A stretch of 64,000 bases of DNA from Trissonchulus latispiculum (Eukaryota > Nematoda > Enoplea > Enoplida > Ironidae), in contig JASAND010016262.1 in assembly GCA_030248195.1 (NCBI GenBank), positions 1-64,000 on the forward strand, read 5' to 3'. Shown in pieces: positions 38,501-45,047 of this stretch. The notes under the pieces were generated by a model. That model was given only the letters and a program-made list of their open reading frames with translations. It searched no databases and was not told the DNA's origin. Each line of letters opens with the position of its first letter. Position 1 is the first letter of the stretch. The translations under genes and the position numbers were made by a program.

Positions 38501-41273
38501 GCCGTCCGCCGGCCAGACCTGGGCAGATATGTCCGATGTTCAGTATCTGTCAGAGGGTGTGCTGAAGCAGGAACTGAAAGAGTTGCCTACAGAAAGTCGT
38601 CGGCGAGAGATTGTCAAGTACGTAGTTTGTTTGTACAGTATGTGGGGAACACTGGTTTCTAGTTTTTGTGCCAGATTTTTGGGTTTTTTAACAGGAAATT
38701 GGAAACGAACGGTATAGCTATATAACTTCTGCAGTAAATACTAGAAAACAGTGTCATGTGTCCGCTAGTCTTTGTTCCCTAAATTTTTTATTGGTTTTAT
38801 TTTAATTCTTTCTAACAGCGGTGTTACCGGCACTACAGTTATACATTATACTTGCGCGTATTGTTTCAGTTGTTCAGTGAGTCATCACCTAAACTGGATT
38901 ATTTTTTAATATTTGTCCCTTATTAATTTAGATTGTTTGTATTTTTCTTTGTTTTTTCCCCAGAAAAGAGCTGGGTCGTCGTGAGCACATCGACTACCAT
39001 CAGCCACCGCAACCGCAACCGCAGCACCAGCAATCTGCGGAGCAAGAGGTGGAGGATGATGACTACAGCACCGAATATGGTCGTGCTGTACCCGCTGGCT
39101 TGCCCGTTGCCATCAGTGCTGTCTCGGGCGTCACAGCGTCTACGGTTGACTCCTGGTGGCACTACCGGCTGGAAGATCAGATTGTACCCTTTTCCCAGTC
39201 GGGCGGTGAAGGGGCCATCTCAAAGTACGGTCCGATAGCGCCCAAAACGACGGCCAGCTGTCAATCACTTGCCCTCTCTTCCTATGCCACCAAAACCTGC
39301 ATTAAGGACAGCATACATCAGCCGTTGACGGCTGTGGCTGTACAGCCGCCTAAAAGTAGAGTCTAACTAAATTTTTGTTAGAGTAAAAGCCAGACATGTG
39401 CAGGAGGGGAAATTCGGGGGGGGTGAGCCGACGGCCGACGACCGCCGGTAAACCAAATTTTTCCGGTTTTTGCCCAAAAAAAACAGGGAAAATCCGGATT
39501 CTGGCGGGTGAGGGACCCCTCGGGGGGGGAGCTCCAGGTCTGAGGGGGTGAAAACCCCCCAAACACATGTATGGTAAAAGCAGAAGCAATTGGGGACTGG
39601 CAATTCAGGGGCTTTTCCGGGCCGGGGAGGGATCCAGGGGGTCCGGACCCCCATTTTCGAAAATGGTTTTTAAAATTTTAGCCTTTTATTGGGTCACATT
39701 TGGCCAGTTTTTGGAAAAAATTAGGTCCGGACCCCTCCTCCTTTGGGTTGGACCCTCTCTTTTTCAAAATCCTGGATACGCCCCTGTGTTCTGACTGGCA
39801 TGTAAAGTTATGTAAAGATCAAAATGCCTGTCCGCTTAATATGCAGAGCATTACACTTGCCAGTCTATTATAAATTCATTTTATTTATTATGTAGATATG
39901 AGTAACGGTTGTTAATGTTTAGGAAACAAACTGTATCCGTCACTGGAACCTCACAACCGTTCTACAGCTATATTGGTATTTTTCAAGGTTTTCTGCCCTT
40001 TTTGACCTAATGTGTTACTTGCTTATGTTTTTCATTCATTTTTTAGCGGTAGAAGTTAGCCGGGAGAGCGTAGATCCGGTCACGATTCTATCGGATATTC
40101 CGACCATCTTTAAGACTACTACGCACACCAGTGTTCCGTTGGATGTTTCGGAGACCCTTGAAAGAAAAATTGTCATTAGGGATCGGTACTGCACGCGGCT
40201 TTCTTGTTTATGTAGTACATACAATGCTTAAAATTAAACTCTGTTTAAATTAAATGGTAAATGCAGGTTTACGGCCACCAAGAGTACATAATGATAAGAG
40301 TATGACAAGCGTTACACTCTATGCAGTGAAAGCCAAAACTATGCTATGCGCGCTATCGGCTGACCCCCCCCCACGAATTGACCCCCCCCCCTCACACCGC
40401 CCGTATATGGGTACATAGTCCCAAACGGGGGTCGTTCACTCGCTTAGCATGTTTTCTACATACAAGTGTTAAACATACACGCTTAAACTCCCGCCCCAAA
40501 TTGGGCCCCTGTTCATTTCAGCGTGTAATTATGCAAAGCAGTGAGCGTCCCCGTTTGGACCACGTACCCATATAGGGGCGGTGTGAGAGAGGGTCAGTTC
40601 GTGGGGGGGTCAGCCGATAGCGCGCATAGCATAGTTGTGGCCTTCACTGCATAGAGTGTGACGCTTGTCATACTCTTATCATTATGTCCTCTTGCTGCCA
40701 CTGAGTAATTCTCTGGGTGTAAGCACAGCAACACCTAAATACGTTCCCTTCCCCTACGTTTTTATTTTAGACTTGAAACGTTGCCCTGCGAAGCGGACCC
40801 CTGTGGGAGCTCTGCCGTGGAGAAGCAACAGTTGCGTCTGGAGCTGCAACTGATCGAGAATAAGATTTCGGTTCGTGCTTACCTAAATCATGAATTTACA
40901 GTTTTTTCATGATCTTTGATAAAGTGTATGATTGGAATTTTAGTCAGATGCTTTGTTTGATTAAGATAACAATGTACGTAACACTTAAATGTTATGAACG
41001 AAGGCAGAATGCCATGTACCACTGACCAAAGGTTCGAAAAATTTCCGACCTCTCGTGGGACTGTAACCGAAGACTTCTGTCTGGCGAAGCAGTGAGGGTT
41101 TTCGTTTTAGTCGATAGTTATTCTTTGGCTGACAGTTTATTAATTATTGTGTGATAATTAATTTGATTAATTAATTTTAATTTTAGAAAATTGGTCGTGA
41201 AGCGGAACAAGAGTGTTTGGCTAAAGAACTGGAACAAGTGACGTTAAGCTTGAAACAGTTGGAAACTTCATAA
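8088..41273 (+). CDS. RC3H: Roquin (RC3H family) RING/ROQ/CCCH RNA-binding E3 ligase, 21 coding exons
   Basis: Roquin binds stem-loops in mRNA 3' UTRs and recruits deadenylation and decapping machinery in cytoplasmic P-bodies and stress granules. Coding exons are 8088-8529, 8754-9053, 10604-10779, 11195-11395, 11889-12021, 12313-12418, 12686-12787, 13734-13793, 14266-14619, 15014-15138, 28752-29128, 32733-32812, 33146-33380, 34117-34278, 34517-34686, 35070-35116, 38323-38617, 38964-39355, 40047-40185, 40771-40870 and 41187-41273. Every junction keeps frame, giving 4083 nt and 1360 residues; human RC3H1 has 1133. Domain order is RING (~14-54), HEPN/ROQ (~130-420), CCCH finger (~478-499), a long Pro/Ser/Gln/Gly-rich region, then a C-terminal coiled coil (~1300-1360). 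The start ATG fits the family N-terminus (MPxxxPxWxDxLSC). Introns are mostly 0.3-1.5 kb, but intron 10 is 13.6 kb and intron 16 carries a LINE. I cannot tell whether it groups with RC3H1 or RC3H2; a single pre-duplication orthologue is likely. Confidence 0.96.
8754..12021 (+). CDS. RC3H: Roquin exons 2-5: HEPN/ROQ stem-loop-binding core
   Basis: Exons 8754-9053, 10604-10779, 11195-11395 and 11889-12021 encode the most conserved stretch. Visible blocks are [86 protein letters not shown] and SHMQSI. These are near-identical to vertebrate Roquin, where this winged-helix ROQ fold with flanking HEPN helices binds constitutive decay element stem-loops. Exon 2 carries a Gly-rich insertion relative to vertebrates (8822-8920). 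Confidence 0.95.
9174..9854. mobile_element. hAT-type non-autonomous element, TSD TTCAGACC
   Basis: The termini CAGGGTATTTTTTA and TAAAAAATACCCTG are inverted. The flanks carry a perfect 8-bp duplication TTCAGACC (9166-9173, 9855-9862), the size made by hAT transposases. The interior is rich in G and C runs and non-coding; its open frames are low-complexity Gly/Pro. It lies in Roquin intron 2. Confidence 0.9.
9893..10469. mobile_element. CCAAGAGT foldback element with CCCCGTTTGG arrays, TSD GTAGAA
   Basis: The outer ends are CCAAGAGTTCATAATTC and, inverted, GAATTATGCACTCTTG. A 6-bp duplication GTAGAA flanks it (9887-9892, 10470-10475). Inner inverted arms contain AGAAGAAGAG, CACTAGAGGGC, GCATTGCGTAACGGTGCTCC and CACAATACGCGAATG. 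The centre is an array of CCCCGTTTGG-type motifs, which are G-rich on one strand in each half. A second, longer copy lies at 44275-45041. It lies in Roquin intron 2. Confidence 0.88.
11705..11842 (+). repeat. SINE family A copy, 3' half
   Basis: It shares GTGTATCCGG, GAGCACCGGCACCCTAGAC, CAGGGTAGG, CCGGGGGTTAC and a TACCTTTACCTTTTT tail with the copy at 1-168. It is 5' truncated and lies in Roquin intron 4, just upstream of the exon 5 acceptor. Confidence 0.7.
12686..13793 (+). CDS. RC3H: Roquin exons 7-8: CCCH zinc finger
   Basis: The exons are 12686-12787 and 13734-13793. The finger is split by the intron. It reads [12 protein letters not shown] then [13 protein letters not shown], a C-x8-C-x5-C-x3-H pattern matching vertebrate Roquin (CRDM...GGCPRGASCTFAH). 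In the family this finger contacts AU-rich RNA. The intron between them holds a TTAA-flanked element (12958-13613). Confidence 0.95.
12958..13613. mobile_element. TTAA-flanked GGTGATGATTCC element (copy 1)
   Basis: It is flanked by TTAA on both sides (12954-12957, 13614-13617). Terminal inverted repeats read GGTGATGATTCCTTTTGGGCACATA and, inverted, GGTGGTGATTCCCTTTGGTCACATA. The right ~130 bases match the left part of copy 3 at 55416 in opposite orientation. It is non-coding. TTAA targets are used by piggyBac and Kolobok superfamilies; I cannot choose between them. Confidence 0.8.
14266..40185 (+). CDS. RC3H: Roquin exons 9-19: low-complexity Pro/Ser/Gln-rich effector region
   Basis: These exons encode about residues 507-1299 and are weakly conserved. 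They include a poly-Gln tract (exon 9), Pro/Gly-rich exons 10-11, a Ser/Thr-rich exon 13, and exon 14 with the charged helix [19 protein letters not shown], which aligns with the ELHRRRKEIMAQLEERK helix of vertebrate Roquin. Exon 18 contains [20 protein letters not shown], similar to the vertebrate DLIPFGDRPTVSRFGAIS segment. In vertebrates this C-terminal half recruits CCR4-NOT; here that is inferred. Confidence 0.85.
15938..16106. mobile_element. Small AGGGCCTTTTC foldback MITE
   Basis: The left end AGGGCCTTTTCACGC and right end GCGCAAAGGCCCT are inverted. The interior consists of GAGTTAAAA/TTTTAACTC motifs. It belongs to the same family as the 2.3 kb element at 51124-53420. No clear target duplication. 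Confidence 0.65.
16255..16445. repeat. Small foldback built of GACGC motifs
   Basis: ATTTCCATAGGCGTAAACGCC on the left and GCGTCTGGAACTATGAAAT on the right are imperfectly inverted. The interior repeats ACGCC/GACGC motifs (for example GCGTAGACGCC and GCGCGTCTACGTGCGTC). It is non-coding and probably another MITE. Confidence 0.45.
16650..16991 (-). CDS. Candidate secreted peptide precursor, antisense in Roquin intron 10
   Basis: This is an uninterrupted 113-codon ORF starting at ATG 16991-16989 (context ACAATG). Residues 1-26 form a convincing signal peptide: a short polar start, a hydrophobic core [12 protein letters not shown], and a GPVSC cleavage region. An acidic, Pro-rich middle follows, then a dibasic KR at residues 93-94. 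The last 19 residues are [19 protein letters not shown] with one C-x4-C pair. This is the layout of a neuropeptide or peptide-hormone precursor with a C-terminal cyclic peptide. The ring size equals that of urotensin II and vasopressin, but the sequence matches neither and I assign no family. A TATA box lies 107 bases upstream of the ATG. Codons are more GC-rich than the surrounding intron. No AATAAA is seen downstream, and the gene could continue by splicing. Function is unproven. Confidence 0.45.
   Translation of the reverse strand: MSQSSAHSLLILLSIWLTLTVGPVSCRALSPGILGGEENELWAGTAQPEFGPGPPEIYLLEEEPSPVPIETLFYAIPSSLNDYNPMPLRVAQKREPENLTAALKYCLLFGCRK
17098..17106 (-). promoter_or_regulatory. TATA box for the candidate peptide gene
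   Basis: On the minus strand the sequence reads GTATATATA within GGTATATATACAG. A start site about 30 bases downstream would give a 5' UTR of roughly 80 bases before the ATG at 16991. It could be chance in this AT-rich genome. Confidence 0.35.
17140..17480. repeat. Fragment of G-rich DNA element also found at 21040-21360
   Basis: Both segments share CCAAAAGTGGG, GGGAGAATAAA-like, TGCTAAAAATGC, CGGCGAAGC and AAAATTTTTGAAAATNTTGACCA blocks in the same order, and end in C-rich runs after GTGGGxGG. The 21 kb copy is inside a hAT-type element. Confidence 0.55.
17526..17895 (-). repeat. SINE family A, near full length, tRNA-Leu-like head
   Basis: Read on the minus strand, it begins GCCGAGTGGTCTAGGGCG, the D-arm region typical of tRNA-Leu (and tRNA-Ser). 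A B box follows as AGTGGTTCGACTC, then a ~200-base body and the same 3' half as the copies at 1-168 and 11705-11842 (CTTGAGGAGCTGG, GTGTATCCGAGG, CACCCTAGACCCTGAC). It ends in CCGTTACCTTTTTT. This copy ties the tRNA head to the otherwise anonymous repeat. Confidence 0.75.
17932..18125 (-). repeat. SINE family A copy, 3' half
   Basis: On the minus strand it shows GGGCTGGCCCGTGTTCTAGA, TTTGAGTTGTCTGTCACTCCTG-like block, ATCCGGAGATAAG, GCACCGGCGCTCG and a TTTTCCTTTACCTTG tail. It lies head-to-tail with the fuller copy at 17526-17895. Confidence 0.6.
18590..20574. mobile_element. hAT-type foldback, TSD GTACGTAT, GGAAAAAA arms
   Basis: The ends TAGGGATGG and CCAACCCTA are inverted and flanked by a perfect 8-bp duplication GTACGTAT (18582-18589, 20575-20582). 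The outer arms are arrays of GGAAAAAA/TTTTTTCC motifs. A second foldback (18915-20058) and AACTC/GAGTT-type repeat sequence are nested inside. No transposase ORF. Confidence 0.88.
18915..20058. mobile_element. Nested foldback of GTATAAAA-GCGGACGCGG motifs
   Basis: The left end GCCAGTATAAAAAGCGGACG and the right end CGTCCGCTTTTTATACTGGC are inverted. Each arm repeats a ~20-base motif, GTATAAAA followed by GCGGACGCGGACGC. The arms are 18915-19125 and 19853-20058. The middle is non-coding. Confidence 0.8.
20706..22053. mobile_element. hAT-type foldback, TSD CTTCCAAA, GGGCCCGG arms
   Basis: The termini TAGGGCTGTTC and GAACAGCCCTA are perfectly inverted. An exact 8-bp duplication CTTCCAAA flanks them (20698-20705, 22054-22061). 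Arms are built of GGCCCGGCCC and CCCGCTACA(C/A)GGCC motifs. A G-rich element fragment (21040-21360) sits in the middle. No transposase ORF. Confidence 0.92.
22080..23170. repeat. Degenerate direct array of CTACAGG-type motifs
   Basis: CTACAGG or TACAGGTTT recurs many times in the same orientation, often as AAAACTACAGGTTT(C)CTTAGTA. The array is interrupted by the hAT-type element at 22282-22627. No coding frame. Confidence 0.6.
22282..22627. mobile_element. Short hAT-type foldback of GGCCCCGG motifs
   Basis: The left end TAGGGATGCACCGGGGCC and right end GGCCCCGGTGCATCTCTA are inverted. TATTCAAT precedes the element (22274-22281) and recurs at 22630-22637, two bases after its end, which I read as an 8-bp duplication with a TA slip. 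Confidence 0.75.
23246..23302 (+). repeat. (ATT)n microsatellite
   Basis: About 19 perfect ATT triplets in Roquin intron 10. Confidence 0.95.
23901..23966. repeat. (TA)n microsatellite
   Basis: About 33 uninterrupted TA dinucleotides. A shorter, imperfect TA tract lies at 25825-25895. Confidence 0.95.
24628..25115. mobile_element. Foldback element of GATTAAA motifs
   Basis: The left end TAGGGTCTATTTCTTTAAAG and right end CTTTAAGGAAATAGGGCTTTA are inverted. The interior is many GGATTAAA/TTTAATCC motifs. It resembles the other TAGGG-ended foldbacks but shows no clear target duplication. Confidence 0.6.
26091..26210 (+). CDS. Short ORF with signal peptide; possible first exon of a nested gene
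   Basis: The 39-codon ORF starts in a good context (AAAAATGA). It encodes a basic start, a hydrophobic core ([16 protein letters not shown]) and then DKD, typical of a secreted protein's N-terminus. After GAT there is a potential donor GTATAT; without splicing it ends at TAA 26208-26210. No matching downstream exon was found before the transposon relic that begins near 26196. It may be a relic or chance. Confidence 0.25.
   Translation: MRSSGKLNPWIAVFLVLAFADFALADKDVYIYDTYRKST
26196..26370. repeat. Relic of the CCAAGAGT foldback family
   Basis: AAGAGTACGTAATG, CAGTATGTCAAGCGTCACAC, ATGCAGTAAGAGGCAAAACTAT, CCCGTTGACCCACTC and CCCCTATATGGGTAC follow the same order as one arm of the intact element at 40278-40694. 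Related relics lie at 27819-27950 and, right end only, at about 50440-50560. Confidence 0.65.
27819..27950. repeat. Relic of the CCAAGAGT foldback family
   Basis: CAAGAGTACATAATATAAGAG, CACTCTATGTTATCAGAAC, AAACTATGCTCTGTTCGCTA and GGGAACGCTCACCTGCTCTA resemble one arm of 40278-40694. It is strongly diverged. Confidence 0.55.
29240..29600. mobile_element. CAGGGTATTTTTTA element inserted in a TA tract, with a long G run
   Basis: It starts CAGGGTATTTTTTAGGG like the element at 9174, directly after a (TA)n tract, and (TA)n resumes after its right edge. The centre contains an almost pure G run (29520-29584). The right terminus is decayed. It lies in Roquin intron 11. Confidence 0.6.
29619..30399. 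mobile_element. Foldback element with CAAGAACCAAAAATGCTCC ends
   Basis: About 185 bases at each end are near-perfect inverted copies (CAAGAACCAAAAATGCTCCT, GTGGCGTTGAGGTTGTAAAT, GTCCTACAACGAGGCTCAT). The outer ends match the element at 287-984, but the rest is diverged. It is non-coding. Confidence 0.85.
30477..31405 (+). repeat. 147-bp tandem repeat, six main copies
   Basis: The anchor AGCACTCTACAG occurs at 30545, 30692, 30853, 31000, 31147 and 31294. Spacings are 147, 161, 147, 147 and 147; the long one has a 14-base C-rich expansion. Each unit includes GAGCATGCAATTCTATGA, GGGCTTTCATTTGGTACC and CGAAAATCGCCTAAGTCC. The open frames across it are by-products of the repeat. Confidence 0.95.
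31448..31830 (+). repeat. 163-bp tandem repeat, about 2.3 copies
   Basis: The anchor GA(A/G)CCAGCCCAGCAA occurs at 31448, 31611 and 31774, exactly 163 bases apart. The units are almost identical through GAGCTGGGCGCACCAGAAAA and GGACCTCCAGGAAACGGTTG. It follows immediately after the 147-bp array. No protein family is recognisable. Confidence 0.92.
31831..32732. other. RC3H: Rest of Roquin intron 11
   Basis: I see no exon. A short array of TCTGCGCAG motifs lies at about 32398-32442, and a perfect hairpin ATAGGGGTCGC-TACC-GCGACCCCTAT at 32482-32507. The remainder is unique AT-rich sequence. Confidence 0.6.
35457..38222 (+). mobile_element. LINE retrotransposon, 5'-truncated, in Roquin intron 16
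   Basis: The element encodes the end of an AP-type endonuclease ([35 protein letters not shown]). A reverse transcriptase follows, with [29 protein letters not shown] and YADDIK. The EN/RT layout and motifs fit the Jockey/CR1 group of non-LTR retrotransposons. It ends in a TTGTTC-type microsatellite tail (38187-38220) after AATAAAATTC. It lies in the same sense as Roquin. The 5' end is missing (no start, no ORF1). Confidence 0.92.
35523..38071 (+). pseudogene. LINE EN-RT open reading frame, broken by a frameshift
   Basis: The endonuclease frame (to 35840) and the reverse transcriptase frame (35870-38071, 733 codons) are offset. Near 35822-35830 the expected [15 protein letters not shown] reading needs a change of frame at the run AGCCCCCTAAT, consistent with a one-base indel. 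Downstream the RT frame is intact: the catalytic Asp in IDLKKAF and the YADD pair are both present. Where relatives have YRPISL it has YRDISL. The copy is probably recent but dead. Confidence 0.85.
39606..39786. mobile_element. Short MITE with CAGGGGC/GCCCCTG ends
   Basis: The termini CAGGGGCTTTTCC and GGATACGCCCCTG are inverted. The interior shows GGGTCCGGACCCC and its inverted partner GGTCCGGACCCCTCC. A half end of the same type (CAGGGGCGTATCCAGGATTTT) lies near 3163. It is in Roquin intron 18; the G/C-rich stretch at 39374-39590 just before it is probably another decayed element. Confidence 0.6.
40278..40694. mobile_element. CCAAGAGT foldback element in Roquin intron 19
   Basis: The left end CCAAGAGTACATAATGATAA and right end TTATCATTATGTCCTCTTG are inverted, and the match continues through AGTATGACAAGCGT and CACTCTATGCAGTGAA. 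Flanks are CGGCCA (40272-40277) and CTGCCA (40695-40700), a 6-bp duplication with one mismatch. The centre has CCCCC-rich motifs and CCGTATATGGGTAC. Confidence 0.85.
40771..41273 (+). CDS. RC3H: Roquin exons 20-21: C-terminal coiled coil and stop
   Basis: Exons 40771-40870 and 41187-41273 encode [18 protein letters not shown] and [18 protein letters not shown], ending LKQLETS-stop. They match the vertebrate C-terminal EREQLRLELQQLNHQIS and LSLELHQVEREIGKR helices. The TAA is at 41271-41273. Confidence 0.92.
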
Positions 41274-41543
41274 TTGGGTTTAGAAGGTTGAGGGGGCGAT
41301 TTAGGGCCTTTTTGGATGTTGGGGAGAAATTGGTATTTTGTGAAAGATTATAATTTGCTATTATATTTGTGAATTATAACTTATTTATTGTCTTTATTGT
41401 GGTTTAATGTTTTCTCTATCATTGGCGTTTATTGTAGTTAATAATAGTGTGTGACAGAAGACATCTCATATTGTGAATGTACTGTCAGTATTTGTCCGTT
41501 GTTATTGTTTGTTGCTTCACAATTGTAGTTATATTAGACTACT

Positions 41544-41549
41544 AATAAA
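41544..41549 (+). terminator. RC3H: Candidate Roquin poly(A) signal
   Basis: AATAAA lies 271 bases after the Roquin stop and is the first such hexamer in the 3' flank. This would give a 3' UTR of roughly 290 bases. Confidence 0.5.
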
Positions 41550-41750
41550 AGCACAGTCTGGTCTATTCTCAGTAGTAAGCGCTATAAGGATCAACGTTCT
41601 TGAACAAGTTCTTGGAGCTATGCATGCTTCAAAATGGAACAATCCAAGTTTGCAATTAAATCCATTTGATATAACATTAAACCCTGGGTAGGCTGTTCAA
41701 AATAGGTCCTCGAGCTCAGCTTGACTTAACTATTTCGTGACCGCCTAAGG

Positions 41751-43881
41751 TAGTGTTGTTTCAGCAGCTGAAACTGAAACTGAAACCTGGTTTCAGCTTG
41801 TACATGTTTCAGTTTCAGTTGCTGAAACTGTAACCATGACAAATTTGGAGCTGAAACTGAAACGTAGTCGAAGTGAGAGCTGAAACTAAAACTGAAACTG
41901 AAACTAAAATAACTTTTGAGCTGAAACTGAAACTAGAACAATTTCGGAGCTGAAACTGAAACTGAAACAGTTTCAGCTCCACACTAAGACTGAAACTAGT
42001 TTCAGCTCTCGCTGAAGCTGAAACTAGTTTAAGCTCTCGCTGAAGCTGAAACTAGTTTCAGCTCTAGCGTATGCATGTTTATTGTTTAGCATAGACGAGT
42101 GTTTCAAAAATTCGGTCCCGTTCCCAGCATGTAAAATTCCAGCCTTATATATAAAACGTGTGACTGGTGCTTTTACTGCTGAAATTGTACAAAGTGACCA
42201 AGTAAGTAATTCTACACTAAAACGTTTGTATAATTTTAATACTGCATTAAAATGTTAAAATTCTTGTACTGTGGCAACGTTTATTTGTCAAAACAAACAA
42301 AAATGTCTAATGAGATTATGTGCAACTTCAGAAATAGGAACGGTAGCAGTTAATTAATTTGATTAGCAGAACATAAAGATAACATATATAGAGGGTAACA
42401 AAAGCTGAAACTCATTTTAGTCAGAACTGAAACTGAAAACTATAAAAGACTTGGGGCTGAAACTGAAACTAAAGCAGAAACTCATTTTAGTCGGAGCTGA
42501 AAATGAAACTGAAACGAAGCTAAACTAAGAGCTGAAACTGAAACTGAAACTGAAACTCGTACGAATTTCGTGCTGAAACTGTAACTGAAACCTGTCTGAA
42601 ACTGGAGCTGAAACTGAAACTGAAACTGAAACTGAAACTAAACAGGCCAGCGTAAACATCACTACGCCTAGGTTAACAGTAGGGTAAGGTATAAGCCCTA
42701 AAGCCGTCAAAGACAGTATGGAAAAGGTCAACGGCTAAGCAAAATGTCTTAAGGAAATGATGGTTTGCAGTGCAAACTTCTGACATTATCCCTTCTGCTT
42801 AGATAAAATTAAAATTATAACATGCTTGAAAAATTAGGAATATGTATTGTTTAATTGTGAGGAAAATTTTCGATATCCTTTATTCTTGAATTTTGAAATT
42901 TTTTGTTTTCATGCTTCTAATTTTTCAAATTTTGTTAAGTTATTTGGTGTGTATTACCAAATGCAGTTTTGCAAATGTCTAAATTAATTTTAACGAATTT
43001 TCAAAATTTTCCAAAATTCCAAGTAGTAATGGAAGGAAGACGGGCATTTTCGTTCAGACGTGAGCAATAAAGCGCCGAATGAAAGCTTTAACAAGCTTTC
43101 ATATTTCAATTTCAGCTTCAATCTAGTTTCTGTTTAGGTCTCTTCCCAAAATAGTTTCAGTTAAACTTAAATTTTTAAGTTTCAGTTTAGGTTTCAGCAG
43201 TGAGCAGTATTATTTCAGTTTCAGTTTCAATCGGTGATTCTTTTTTGCTACGGACTCATCCACCATCAAGGCACTACATGAGGCCTATACGGTGATGCTC
43301 TCCGCAGTCCTTTGAAAGTGGGCAAGAAGCGGAGAAGCGAAGACCACGGATAGAAAACGTGATCCCCAAGCCAAGTCGGTGTACGGTTATTGGCACGTGG
43401 CCGCAGTCACACCCAAGGCAAACGACGTTGACTGTTAACAACAAAGTTTCCCCCCCCCCGCATACCTCGAGTCAATCGGTGATTCAAGATTAATTTTAGT
43501 TTCAGTCGGTCGAAGAAAATAGTTTTAGTTTAAGTTTCAGTCGGGAACACAAAATTATTTTAGTCTCAGTTCTAGTTACAGGCGTAATTTCAGTTTCAGT
43601 TCATTCAAAAAACTACAGTTCTAGTCTTCGAAATGGTATATATAAATTAACTATTACTCATGCTCCTACTGCAGACGCAGAGTATTAGTAAGATAACGGC
43701 TTAAATTCTTCAAATATTCATGTTTTGAGGAAAGACTGAAAATAGTTTCAGTAGTCCGAGTTTCAGGAATTTGCTGAAAGTAGTTTCAGCTTCACACTGA
43801 AACTACTGTGACTGAAACTGAAACCTGTACAAACCTTGAAACCTAGTTTCAGTTTCAGTTTCAGTGACTGAAGCATCACTA
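41751..43881. mobile_element. 2.1 kb hAT-type foldback made of TGAAAC repeats
   Basis: The left end TAGTGTTGTTTCAGCAGCTG and right end (inverted) TAGTGATGCTTCAGTCACTG match over roughly 70 bases. The left half is dominated by CTGAAACTGAAAC and the right half by its complement GTTTCAGTTTCAG, switching near 43100. No clear target duplication remains. It is interrupted by a retroposon at 43241-43471. Confidence 0.8.
43241..43471 (-). mobile_element. SINE-like retroposon with 14-bp target duplication
   Basis: TCAATCGGTGATTC flanks the insert (43227-43240, 43472-43485). On the minus strand the insert ends in an A6 tail (GTAGCAAAAAA). Long duplications plus an A tail indicate target-primed reverse transcription. 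A diverged relative (GGACAGAAAACGTGAC, GCCCAAGCCAG) lies near 45490-45540. Confidence 0.7.
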
Positions 43882-44274
43882 GCTGCTAGTTGGCTAGTTA
43901 GTGTTCCAACAGATTAGTGTTTGGCAGTTGTATTTAGTTTAGTTGGATACAGTTAATTTTAAGAAAAATCAAAAATCGAATCAAAAATCACTAATTTGAA
44001 AATCTGAATCGAATCGCAGCTTGCTCAAAATGACCGAAATCGAACTGCATCGAATCGTTTCAAATTTAAGCGGTCGTAAATCGAACTGAATCGAATCGTA
44101 CATTTCGGAGCAGTAGTAAAACTGAGCTGGATCGAATCAAAAATAAAATAGTTGAATCAATACAACCCTAGTTTGCACTGTAAAATTTCAAAAGCTCGTG
44201 GCTTCGCTGAATCTTTCAGTCGACGAAAAACCTTCAAATTTCGATAATTTACTGTAATATACTGTCAACGTTTA

Positions 44275-45041
44275 CCAAGAGTCCATAATTTATTCCTTTA
44301 TATTATAGAAGAAGAGTAAGCCACTAGAGGGCTTCTCTTCTTGGCATTGCGTAACGGTGCTCCGACCACAATACGCGAATGTTCCCCCGTTTGGTGGGGC
44401 GTCGGCAAGCATACACCCTCCCCGTTTGGTGGAGGGGGGGGGGTAGGCAAAAGGGGTCCCCGTTTGGTGGGGGAGGGTATGCAAAAGGGGTTCCCTTTTG
44501 GTTGGGGGATATGCAAAAGGGGTCCCCGTTTGGCGGGGGGGGGTAGGCAGAATGGGGGTCCCGTTTGGGGGGGGGCGCCAAGTCAGGCTAAGATCGGATG
44601 AATCTGATTGGCTGTTGGCGACCCCCCCCCAAGGGACCTCTTTTGTCTACCCCCTCCCACCAAACGGGGAGCTTACATTGCTACCCCCCCACCAAACGGG
44701 GACCTCTCTTTGCTACCCTTCCCCACCAAACGGGGACCCATTTGCGAATAGAACAAAAACCGGTATCGTAATCCTCTGCTCTACCCCCCTCACCAAACGG
44801 GGAGGGGGTCTCTGTAATCTGATTGGCTGTTGGCTACCCCCACCAAACGGGGACCTCTTTTCTGCTACTCACCTCACCAAACGGAGGGGGGTATGCTTTG
44901 TCGAAGAGAGCTACCCCCCCCCCCCACCAAACGGGCGAACATTCGCGTATTGTGGTCGGAGCACCATTACGCAATGCCTACAAGAGGAGCTCTCTAGTGG
45001 CTTACTCTTCTTCTTATATGTAGTGCAATTAAGCAGTCTTG
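44275..45041. mobile_element. CCAAGAGT foldback with CCCCGTTTGG arrays, TSD CGTTTA
   Basis: This is a longer copy of the 9893-10469 element, with the same AGAAGAAGAG, CACTAGAGGGC, GGTGCTCCGACCACAATACG arms in inverted order. The flanks are CGTTTA (44269-44274) and CGTTTA (45042-45047). The centre has many CCAAACGGGGACC/GGTCCCCGTTTGG motifs. Long open frames here are low-complexity by-products. Confidence 0.88.
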
Positions 45042-45047
45042 CGTTTA

